In this document: positions 24,671 to 32,168 of the stretch, in pieces
How positions within the stretch are numbered: the stretch's first letter is position 1
How the letters are laid out: each line of letters begins with the position of its first letter
The notes under the pieces: generated by a model
What the model was told of the DNA's origin: nothing
What the model saw: the letters and a program-made list of their open reading frames with translations, nothing else
Database searches by the model: none
Source of the DNA: an uncultured Bacilli bacterium
GTDB taxonomy: Bacteria > Bacillota_I > Bacilli_A > RF39 > UBA660
Direction of reading: 5' to 3'
DNA length: 34,239 bases
Assembly: GCA_934099115.1 (NCBI GenBank)
Contig: CAKOPK010000011.1
Location: forward strand, 1 to 34,239
Program-made: the position numbers and the translations under genes

Positions 24671-25438
24671 TTATCGTCCTTTTATTTCTCTCTTTTCTTG
24701 TTCATAATCTAAAAAATTCCATATTTTCTGTGGTATTAAAGTCATTTTTAAATAAGCTTTATCTTTTTCTATTTCTACATCTGTCACTTTAAATAAACTA
24801 CTATCTTTTATTAAAAATTCCTGTTGTTCATGATTTAAAAAATCACTAACTAAAACTCCATCATCACATCCATCTGGAATAAGTATTTCAATTTCTATAT
24901 TAGGTTTACTTCCCCATTCCGGATTTTTTACAAAAAAACTACTATCTCTTAATAAAGATGAACTACAAAACCCCAATTCTAAAAAATACTTATCTTGTAA
25001 ATACTTTAAATCTTCTAAACTAGTAAGTCCATAACTATAAAAAGCTGATATATCTACACCTCGGTATACTTTCATGGGAAATGGTATAGTTGGTGCTTTT
25101 ACAAGTGCATGATGTAATAAATCCGATCTTTTATAAGCATCACTCTTAATATCTTCTGATAGAACACCATTCTTGTTATAGTCCCATACTCCTCTTAATA
25201 TAGAATTAATACTCTTAAATCCAAGCATCATATAATCTTCTATTGCTTTTACGTCTTCCCTAGTTAAATATTCATAAAAAACATTTGTTAAATCTTTAAA
25301 ACTTTCTTCTATTTCTTGATTATTATGAAAAGAAACTCCTTCTATTTGTTTTAAATCTTCTACATAGCGGTCTATTTCTTCTATTCTATCACCTATATAA
25401 CTAAGAGTATCTTCTATCATAAAGTTTGTTCCCTTCAT
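24671..25438 (-). CDS. ADP-ribosyltransferase-fold protein (VIP2/C3-like R-S-E class)
   Basis: A 255-residue protein whose C-terminal two-thirds carries the three motifs of R-S-E mono-ADP-ribosyltransferases: Arg126 in KVYRGVD, the STS-like GFCSSSL (159-161) and the catalytic Glu207 in HEQQEFLIKDSSLFKV. The residue two before it is Gln205, so it is QxE, as in C3-like and other non-Arg-targeting enzymes. IEIEILIPDGCDDGVLVSDF fits the central strands, and an N-terminal helical lobe (YLTREDVKAIEDYM...SINSILRG) fits as well. No signal peptide is seen, so it acts in the cytoplasm or leaves by an unknown route. No antitoxin or hydrolase neighbour is visible. Target unknown. RBS AGAGGTGA before ATG 25438. 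Confidence 0.75.
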   Translation of the reverse strand: MKGTNFMIEDTLSYIGDRIEEIDRYVEDLKQIEGVSFHNNQEIEESFKDLTNVFYEYLTREDVKAIEDYMMLGFKSINSILRGVWDYNKNGVLSEDIKSDAYKRSDLLHHALVKAPTIPFPMKVYRGVDISAFYSYGLTSLEDLKYLQDKYFLELGFCSSSLLRDSSFFVKNPEWGSKPNIEIEILIPDGCDDGVLVSDFLNHEQQEFLIKDSSLFKVTDVEIEKDKAYLKMTLIPQKIWNFLDYEQEKREIKGR

Positions 25439-25566
25439 ATTTATTCACCTCTATTTTCATACTTTTGTTATTATTATAACACGCTTTTTCCTATTTTAAA
25501 ATCACTAACATATTCTAAACTCCTGAATATAATACAATGTAATACTTTTTAGAGAGGAAGATATTT

Positions 25567-26556
25567 TTGAAAAAGAAAATTATTACATTACTTTCTCTAG
25601 TCATTATTTTAATAGTTACTATTATTATCGCTTTTCAATTACACACAAGCGATAATAAAGATTTAACAAAAATAAAGCTAGCAGAAGTAACTCACAGTGT
25701 TTTTTATGCTCCCCTTTATGTAGCGATAGAAAATGGTTACTTTAAAGATTATGGTATTGATTTAGATGTTATTTTAACTCCTGGTGCCGATAAAGTAAGT
25801 GCTGCTGTCTTATCAAATACTGTAGATATTGGTTTTGCAGGTACAGAATCTGCTATATATATCTATGAAGGAGGAGAAGAAGACTATTTAGTAACATTCT
25901 CTGGACTTACAAAAAGAGATGGCCAATTTATTTTATCTCGTGATTGTAATAAAGAATTTAATCTAACAGATTTATATGGGAAAGAAATATTGGTAGGTCG
26001 ATTAGGTGGTATGCCATCCCTAAACTTCTTAAATGCAATGAAAAATAGTAACATCGATATTTCCAAAATAAATGTCAATTATTCTGTAGATTTTGCAAGC
26101 TTATCTGGTTCATTTATTGGTGGTATGGGAGATTATGTCAATCTATTTGAACCTACTGCAACTGCCGTTGTAAAACAAGGAAAATCCTGTATTGTAGAAT
26201 CTATTGGTAAACTATCTGGAGAAACCCCATATACTGCTTTTTATACTCGTAAAAGTTATTTAAAAGATAATGAAGAAACATTAAAGAATTTTACAAAAGC
26301 AATCGCTAAAGGCTTAGAATTTGTTAAAAACAATGATAGTAAAACAATCGCATCTACTATTTTATCTCAATTCCCAGATAGTTCTTTAAATGATATAGAA
26401 ACAATCGTAAATAATTATAAAAAATATGATTCATGGTTAGAAACCCCTTTTATTACAGAAAGTTCATTTAAAAACTTAGAAAAAATTCTTTTAGATAATA
26501 AACTTATTAATAAAGAAACTTCTTATCAAGACTTAATTCATAATCTATATGAATAA
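25567..26556 (+). CDS. ABC transporter substrate-binding protein (NMT1/SsuA/ThiY-like)
   Basis: A 329-residue periplasmic-type binding protein. One N-terminal hydrophobic segment (about 4-24), then IKLAEVTHSVFYAPLYVAIENGYFKDYGIDLDV, a typical NMT1/SsuA start, VDIGFAGTESAIY, and FNLTDLYGKEILVGRLGGMP. Members bind thiamine precursors, sulfonates, nitrate or related compounds; the ligand cannot be told here. No lipobox Cys follows the hydrophobic segment, so it appears to be held by an uncleaved anchor, unusual in Gram-positives. TTG start at 25567 with GAGAGGAAG upstream. It overlaps the ATPase gene by 8 bases. The permease is not in the window. Confidence 0.8.
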   Translation: MKKKIITLLSLVIILIVTIIIAFQLHTSDNKDLTKIKLAEVTHSVFYAPLYVAIENGYFKDYGIDLDVILTPGADKVSAAVLSNTVDIGFAGTESAIYIYEGGEEDYLVTFSGLTKRDGQFILSRDCNKEFNLTDLYGKEILVGRLGGMPSLNFLNAMKNSNIDISKINVNYSVDFASLSGSFIGGMGDYVNLFEPTATAVVKQGKSCIVESIGKLSGETPYTAFYTRKSYLKDNEETLKNFTKAIAKGLEFVKNNDSKTIASTILSQFPDSSLNDIETIVNNYKKYDSWLETPFITESSFKNLEKILLDNKLINKETSYQDLIHNLYE

Positions 26557-26971
26557 ACTATTAAGTGTTAAACATCTAAATAAAGTTTATTATTCTCTAA
26601 AAGATGAAATAGAAGCCATTAAAGATATTACTTTTGATATAGAAGAAGGAGAATTTATCTCTATCGTAGGTCCTTCTGGTTGTGGTAAATCAACATTATT
26701 AAATATTCTTACTAATATGGATACTCTATCAAAAGGAGAAATAAAATATTATAAAAATCCCATTAAACTAGGTTATATGCTACAAAGTGATTCCCTTCTA
26801 CCTTGGAAAAATATATTAGATAATGCCCTATTAGGTTTAGATATTAAAAAACAAAAAACAAAAGAAAACATAGATTATGTAAAAAAATTATTAAAAACTT
26901 ATGGCCTAGAAGATTTTTTAAATAAATATCCCCATGAATTATCAGGAGGAATGAGACAAAGAGTTGGTTGA
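26549..26971 (+). pseudogene. ABC transporter ATPase, truncated after the signature motif
   Basis: The N-terminal part of an SsuB/TauB/ThiZ-like ATPase. Walker A GPSGCGKST, Q-loop (GYMLQSDSLLPWKN) and signature LSGGMRQRV are intact. The frame stops two codons after GGMRQRV (at GGT TGA), so Walker B, the switch His and the dimer contacts are absent: about 140 of 240-260 residues. It overlaps the binding-protein gene and clearly belonged to its operon. The sequence after the break is of a different kind, with opposite-strand cohesin and dockerin genes and a serine recombinase, so I infer insertion of an element at about 26965-26971. The remainder should lie off-window to the right. Confidence 0.75.
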
Positions 26972-26988
26972 ATATAGTATAGACACTT

Positions 26989-27028
26989 AAAAAACCTATA
27001 AAATAGTATTAATCTAATTTATAGGTTT
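26989..27028 (-). terminator. Intrinsic terminator of the dockerin-cohesin operon
   Basis: Perfect 11-bp stem AAACCTATAAA (26992-27002) and TTTATAGGTTT (27018-27028), 15-nt loop, followed on the minus strand by six T's (plus-strand A's 26989-26994). Confidence 0.8.
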
Positions 27029-27032
27029 AATA

Positions 27033-27725
27033 TTAATTATTTTTTTGTTTTTTTAATTTACATATAATAATTACTAATATAATAGATATTGCTATTATAA
27101 CATATATGTATTTGTTATACTCTTTTTTATCATTCGTTTGATTATTGTCTGGATTTTCTTCATCTGTTTTATTATCATTTCCATCACTAGGTTTATCCAC
27201 TTTATTATTTTCACCAGTATTATCATTTTTTCCATCATCTTTATTATTTATATTACCATTATTATCTATGATAGTATTATTAATATTAATTATAGCTGAA
27301 CTATCATTTAAGTATATTTTTTTATCACTTGATGTTGCTGCACTCATTTGTGTTATTTTAATCTCTGTATTATCCTTATTATTATTTTTGATTTTAAACT
27401 TAAATGTTACGATATCAGATGGTGTAATTACAGAATCAGATTTTATTAATACTGTAAATTTGCCACTTTTTTCGTTATATAATGGTTCTTTTAAATTATT
27501 ATGGGCACTTTTAGCTTCTACAAATTCTAATTTAGATGCATCATATTCTATTTTTCCTGTTAAAGCATCAATGCCTTCATTTGTTTTTTTAACATTTAAA
27601 GTAACTATTACATTTTTATCATTTATGCTTGAATTTAATGTAGTATCTACATTACTTAAGGCTTTTACATTCATTGAATAAAATATTAATCCCACAATAA
27701 TACTTATTAATATATTTTTATGCAT
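27033..27725 (-). CDS. Membrane-anchored cohesin-domain protein
   Basis: A 230-residue surface protein. Signal peptide about 1-22 (ILISIIVGLIFYSMNVKA), one cohesin domain about 25-150 (VIVTLNVKKTNEG, GKIEYDASKLEFVEAK, DIVTFKFKIKN), a low-complexity Asn/Asp/Lys linker (about 150-203), then a single membrane segment (YIYVIIAISIILVIIIC) and a short basic tail. Cohesins bind dockerin modules; here the single cohesin is fixed to the cell membrane. It is 27 bases downstream of the dockerin gene on the same strand and ends at a shared terminator, so the two are cotranscribed and almost surely partners. Other cohesin-fold proteins are possible but less fitting. Confidence 0.78.
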   Translation of the reverse strand: MHKNILISIIVGLIFYSMNVKALSNVDTTLNSSINDKNVIVTLNVKKTNEGIDALTGKIEYDASKLEFVEAKSAHNNLKEPLYNEKSGKFTVLIKSDSVITPSDIVTFKFKIKNNNKDNTEIKITQMSAATSSDKKIYLNDSSAIININNTIIDNNGNINNKDDGKNDNTGENNKVDKPSDGNDNKTDEENPDNNQTNDKKEYNKYIYVIIAISIILVIIICKLKKQKNN

Positions 27726-27752
27726 ATTTTTCCTTTCTTAAGTTATGATAAC

Positions 27753-30700
27753 TTATTTGTTAATTATCTTATTTAAAATTGATAAATCCACGATATCTAT
27801 TATTCCGTCTTTATTTAAATCCGCTGCTATTAACCATTTAGAATCAATAATTATTTGAGTTTCAGTTAGATGTTTATTTAAAATTGATAAGTCTACAATA
27901 TCAAAAACACCATCTCCGTTTATATCTCCTTTTATTTCTTCTATTTCTTGTTTTTCTTCAATCCATGTTACTTTTGCTACTATTTCACTAATATTACCAG
28001 CATTATCTCTAATTTTAAATGTATATTCTCCATTTTTTGTAAATGTATATGTTCCATCTGAACCATCAATTATTGTAACATTTTCTTTAGATATATTTTT
28101 TAATGTTGCTTTTACTTGGAATTGAGTTTTATCTGTAACATCATATTCTACAGTAGCATTTGGTAAAACTTTATCTATCCAGGTTACATTTGCTATTAAC
28201 TGCTTTTCTTCGCCATTTATATCTTTGTATTTAAAGGTATATCTACCATTTTCTGTAAATGTATGACTAATATTGCCGATGGCTACGCATCCATAAGTAA
28301 GTTTAATTTTAGCTTCTACGTTTTTATTTGTTATTGAATTTATTGAATATTCAATTTCTGGTTCTTTAAATACTTTTGTTTTATCTTCATAGAAGTTAAA
28401 TCTAGTTCCACTTACATATTTATTTTCACCTTCATGATTTCCATATGTTTTTGTTGCTTCTATTTTTATAAATCTTGTAGCTACTGATTCATCTAATTTG
28501 ATATATTTTCTGTTTGTATCATTTGCTAAAACATCTGATTTTTTTACTAAACTCCAATTAATACCATCTAGACTTGTATAGATATTGGCAGTTTTAATTC
28601 TACCATTTAATCCTGCTGGATCATATGATATTTGTGATAGATATTTAGCTTTATTAAAACTTACTACATATGTTTTATCTTGGGCTACTTCACCCCATTT
28701 AGTGTGCCATGAAGTAAATGGACTTCCATCAATCATTTTTTGTGGTTCAAACCCACCTTGGAATGAACCTGATTGAATATAATTAATATTTTTTACATAA
28801 ATATATTCTAATGTATTATCTTCATTTTTAGTAAAATTATATTCTCTTATTTCACCATTTAATGTTGTACCATGAGCTTTATATCTTACTTTTATTTTTT
28901 CGTTATTTTCAAATATTTGATTATTATAATCACCCCATGTAATACCATTATTTGTACTATATTCTAAATAATTAATTTTACCAATAAAAATATTTTCATC
29001 ATCATTCATATTTAATTTTGAATCTTCAATTATTTCTCCATCGGTAATATCTATAGTAAATATTTGGCTTGAACCACTAATTTTTACTTTTATATCATCT
29101 TTTGAATTAATACTTTTAATCTGATTATTTGTTAACGGTATAACATGATTTAAAGTTGCTATCCATGTATTTCCACCATCTAAAGAATATTGAACTTGAA
29201 AATCATAATTATTGTATTTTGAATTCATTATAATCTTATTAGCATTTTCGCCATCAAATGAGAATGATGCAAGATCTACTTTACTAGTTCCTAGTAAAAC
29301 TTCAGCTATTTCTGCGGTTGCATCTGGTTGTATTATATCTTTTTTTGCTGCAAGCTCTTTAGCTTTAGCGGCTTTTTTTAAGCTTTCCGTTTTTAACATA
29401 TCAATTTCAATTACATCATTATTATCTAAATTTGGTTCTATTAATTTTAATAAATCTACCATTGCCATTGGATAATAGGTATAAACATCAATTATTTTTA
29501 AAGCAAGATTTTTCCAATCTGTACTAGTTTTATTGCCCAATTCTTTATAAATTGTTATTAATTTATCATAGTCATCTAAATTTATATCTAAAACTTGTAA
29601 GGATTTATTGTATATTGCTTCTTTGTGAGTTAAATCAGAATATGAATTAGCAATTAAATAATAAAAGTACGATTCTAAATATTTATCATATTCATTTAAT
29701 GCCGCTTGACCAAGTAATTGGTATCCAGCACTATTTCCAGCATTTCCATCATTTGCTGGCTTAACAGTAAATGATTTATTATTCCAATTAAATAATAAAC
29801 GGACAACATTTCCACCATACCATGATGTCGAACTTTTACCCCAGCCAAAGATATTATTTCCTAATGACCAAATTCCTTTTTTATCAGAATTTAATGAATA
29901 ATTTAAATAAGCTTCATGGGCTGGTTGATATACTCCAACAGATGGAATCCCATGTGTTTTTGCTAAATTTTGGCCTAATCTTGATATATTCCAACAAATC
30001 CCTCCAGCTTCCATAACCATCCATGTTTTCGGTATTTTTGTTTTATCTATATTTAAACCATAACTTATATTATATTTATCTAATAGGTATTTTTCATTAA
30101 AATAATTTTCATTTTCTTTAGCATATAATCTATCTTGATTATAGTTTGGCTGAACGTAATTCATATAACTGTAAGGATTTAAACGTTTATTTAAGTCAAC
30201 ATATTTATACTCTGCATATCCTCTTAACCAATTAAATTCATCATTTGCAATAGAATTATTCATAACTATTCTTAATAATTCCATTTCATAGTTTTTAAAA
30301 TCATCTTTATATAAAATTAAGTCATTGTCATAAAGATCTTTTACAATTTCAAACCTTTTAATTATATCATAGTTTGCCATCGGAGAATTAAATGCAAGTG
30401 GTGTTGCAGGAAGGTCTGAACTATATGCAAATGCTAAAGCTATTAACATTTTTTTATACATTAATCCATCTTTATCTTCACCAATAATTTTCTTATTACT
30501 CATGTATAAATTATTTAGAGCCACTAAGAATTTATCTGGATTAGTAATATTTCCAGATTCTATAAACAATTGTAAATTTTGCATATCGCTTAGAAGCCAA
30601 TTTAAAGTTTCTTTCATTGTTTTAGTTGTATCATCTCTTACTGATGTTTGAATATTCCAGTAACCTAAACGATTTACTAATTCTCTTTTAAAAACTAATT

Positions 30701-31376
30701 CTAGGTTATTTTTATAATTTTCTTCCACACTATTTTTATTTAAAATGTTGTCATAGTAATCAAGCGGTTTTATTTCATTAAACAGTTCTGTTTTGATATC
30801 AAAATTTTCTCCAACTAGCCTAGCATCTGCATAAACAGCATGGTCTACGGCATTTGAACCATTTTGATCAGCATATAATCTTAAATATTTATAACCTTTA
30901 ATATTTAAATCTATTTCAAGAGCATTTTGATCAGATGATATTGGATCAGATTTATATATATCTTTCCAATCTTTTCCATCACTAGATACTTGCACTTTAA
31001 ACCAAACACTACCAAGACCATTTTTGGAACTATCTACGCCAAGTTTGGCAACAAATCTCGTATATTTATTTGAATATGTTGATATATCATATGTAAGCTG
31101 ACTAGTTGCATGAGCTCCCATACCTTTATTAAAAAATACTCGTTCACCATTAATTAATAAACTTATTTTTCCATCTTCAATGTTTTTATCTTTTTTTATT
31201 TCTCCCCATCCAGCATAAGACCATCTATTTTCAGTTATATAATCCATATCAGAAATATAATAATAGTCTTTAGTAGTAGAATCTGTTGCATAAGATTTTA
31301 TTGGCAATATTAATTGCATTAATAATATAAACATTAATGCAATAGACATAATTTTAAATTTATTTGTTTTTTTCAT
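27753..31376 (-). CDS. Secreted NPCBM / transglutaminase-like / F5-8C / dockerin protein
   Basis: A 1207-residue secreted protein. Signal peptide about 1-30; NPCBM carbohydrate-binding module about 35-190 (KGMGAHATSQLTYDIS, RLYADQNGSNAVDHAVYADA); helical region 190-440; transglutaminase-like core with Cys461 in GGICWNISRLGQNLA and His487 in PAHEAYLNY (third residue not assigned); helical region to about 690; beta-sandwich modules about 700-850; F5/8 type C module about 855-1000 (DGSPFTSWHTKWG, RFIKIEATKTYGN); Ig-like repeats to 1138; dockerin 1149-1205 with two DIVDLSILNK repeats (GDINGDG and DLNKDG calcium loops). It should bind host or plant glycans and be held on the cell by the adjacent cohesin. 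Substrate unknown. Confidence 0.85.
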   Translation of the reverse strand: MKKTNKFKIMSIALMFILLMQLILPIKSYATDSTTKDYYYISDMDYITENRWSYAGWGEIKKDKNIEDGKISLLINGERVFFNKGMGAHATSQLTYDISTYSNKYTRFVAKLGVDSSKNGLGSVWFKVQVSSDGKDWKDIYKSDPISSDQNALEIDLNIKGYKYLRLYADQNGSNAVDHAVYADARLVGENFDIKTELFNEIKPLDYYDNILNKNSVEENYKNNLELVFKRELVNRLGYWNIQTSVRDDTTKTMKETLNWLLSDMQNLQLFIESGNITNPDKFLVALNNLYMSNKKIIGEDKDGLMYKKMLIALAFAYSSDLPATPLAFNSPMANYDIIKRFEIVKDLYDNDLILYKDDFKNYEMELLRIVMNNSIANDEFNWLRGYAEYKYVDLNKRLNPYSYMNYVQPNYNQDRLYAKENENYFNEKYLLDKYNISYGLNIDKTKIPKTWMVMEAGGICWNISRLGQNLAKTHGIPSVGVYQPAHEAYLNYSLNSDKKGIWSLGNNIFGWGKSSTSWYGGNVVRLLFNWNNKSFTVKPANDGNAGNSAGYQLLGQAALNEYDKYLESYFYYLIANSYSDLTHKEAIYNKSLQVLDINLDDYDKLITIYKELGNKTSTDWKNLALKIIDVYTYYPMAMVDLLKLIEPNLDNNDVIEIDMLKTESLKKAAKAKELAAKKDIIQPDATAEIAEVLLGTSKVDLASFSFDGENANKIIMNSKYNNYDFQVQYSLDGGNTWIATLNHVIPLTNNQIKSINSKDDIKVKISGSSQIFTIDITDGEIIEDSKLNMNDDENIFIGKINYLEYSTNNGITWGDYNNQIFENNEKIKVRYKAHGTTLNGEIREYNFTKNEDNTLEYIYVKNINYIQSGSFQGGFEPQKMIDGSPFTSWHTKWGEVAQDKTYVVSFNKAKYLSQISYDPAGLNGRIKTANIYTSLDGINWSLVKKSDVLANDTNRKYIKLDESVATRFIKIEATKTYGNHEGENKYVSGTRFNFYEDKTKVFKEPEIEYSINSITNKNVEAKIKLTYGCVAIGNISHTFTENGRYTFKYKDINGEEKQLIANVTWIDKVLPNATVEYDVTDKTQFQVKATLKNISKENVTIIDGSDGTYTFTKNGEYTFKIRDNAGNISEIVAKVTWIEEKQEIEEIKGDINGDGVFDIVDLSILNKHLTETQIIIDSKWLIAADLNKDGIIDIVDLSILNKIINK

Positions 31377-31437
31377 ATTTACCTCACATTTCTTATTATA
31401 AATAATTAAACACTACATGGGGCTTACATCAGAAAAA

Positions 31438-31466
31438 TTAATATAGATAATTAATCGGAATGCCAA
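31438..31466 (-). promoter_or_regulatory. Probable promoter of the dockerin-cohesin operon
   Basis: Minus strand: TTGGCA (plus 31461-31466), 17-bp spacer, TATTAA (plus 31438-31443). A GAGGT ribosome binding site sits before ATG 31376. Confidence 0.55.
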
Positions 31467-31492
31467 TAATCGTCTTTTTAATTTTTTAATTT

Positions 31493-31510
31493 TTAGACAT
31501 TTATGTCTAA
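31493..31510. promoter_or_regulatory. 18-bp palindrome upstream of the dockerin-operon promoter
   Basis: TTAGACAT-TT-ATGTCTAA, eight perfect bases per arm, about 27 bases upstream of the -35. Typical size of a dimeric regulator site. Confidence 0.5.
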
Positions 31511-31698
31511 TAAGTATTTTTATAACGAAGTAATTCTATCATTTTTTAAAGCTTTTTTCAACATTTTTTTATAAAAACTTCAATTTGCAAAATATCTAAC
31601 CCCCAAGCTAAACTATCTTAAAAACTCGCTTTAGCTATAGTTATGTACCTCTTACAAGAACAAGCCTATTCTAAATTAAAAAATAATAAAATATATTA

Positions 31699-31742
31699 TA
31701 ATGATAGCAAGAATACCAATCTATTAAATGGCGCTATCATTA
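31699..31742. repeat. 10-bp inverted repeat, 24-base spacer
   Basis: TAATGATAGC (31699-31708) and GCTATCATTA (31733-31742), perfect. It lies in the decayed region upstream of the recombinase; it may be a hairpin or a recombination-related site. Confidence 0.5.
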
Positions 31743-31971
31743 CAAGTGGATAATATTTTTTTCAAAGTTTGGGAATAAAGTTTAAGAAAATAACAGAACT
31801 CATCAAGTTGGAAAAGACAAAGGTAAACCCTAGTACCTAATATAAAATCTAAAGAAGATGATGTTAATAAATTTGACTATTCTAAACAAAAAAACAATAA
31901 TAGAAAAGTTAGAAAAAAGTTATTACAAATATCTTTTTATCTCCCAAACTTAAATATGAAAGGAGTAAATA

Positions 31972-32097
31972 ATGACATACAATATTATTGATATTGTGGA
32001 TAAAAATTTAACTAATACTAAATTAAAAAAAATAATTAATAAAAAACTGTATAAAATAATTGAACTAATGGAGTTTAATGTTAATTATCCAGAATAG
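31972..32097 (+). CDS. 41-residue protein upstream of the serine recombinase
   Basis: A small basic protein starting MTYNIIDIVDKNLTNTKLKK and ending NVNYPE. GAAAGGAG lies about 7 bases before ATG 31972, a strong ribosome binding site. It is rich in Ile, Lys and Asn and has an amphipathic helical look. It stands 71 bases upstream of the recombinase on the same strand. Small proteins in this position are common with large serine recombinases of Clostridium-type elements, perhaps as directionality or accessory factors, but I cannot assign a function. Confidence 0.55.
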   Translation: MTYNIIDIVDKNLTNTKLKKIINKKLYKIIELMEFNVNYPE

Positions 32098-32124
32098 ATG
32101 TTATAATAGTATTGGTTATAAGTT

Positions 32125-32155
32125 TAACTTAAAACTTAATTATTGCCTTAAGTTA
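32125..32155 (+). promoter_or_regulatory. Inverted repeat next to the recombinase ribosome binding site
   Basis: TAACTTAA (32125-32132) and TTAAGTTA (32148-32155) with a 15-base spacer. The right arm ends at the first base of AGGAGG (32155-32160), so a hairpin or a bound protein here could limit recombinase translation or transcription. Confidence 0.45.
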
Positions 32156-32168
32156 GGAGGTAATAGTT

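Larger units (their letters stand above)
31377..31971. other. Gene-poor stretch with promoter, palindromes and coding remnants
   Basis: About 600 bases without a gene I can support. It contains the dockerin-operon promoter, the palindrome at 31493-31510, a 10-bp inverted repeat at 31699-31742, and a 36-codon open frame (31643-31753, MYLLQEQAYS...) without ribosome binding site, which looks like the tail of a decayed gene. The frame around 31850-31970 (KEDDVNKFDYSKQKNNNRKV) also reads like remnant coding sequence. Confidence 0.4.

Noticed and set aside
25439..25566. TPP (thi-box) riboswitch ahead of the NMT1-like binding protein
   Set aside because: The conserved CUGAGA and related elements are absent and only 128 bases separate the two genes; a possible TATAAT at 25528-25533 lacks a good -35.
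27145..27681. 178-codon plus-strand open frame opposite the cohesin gene
   Set aside because: Antisense reading of the low-complexity Asn/Asp linker gives Ser/Leu-rich sequence; the minus-strand gene has signal peptide, domain and operon context.
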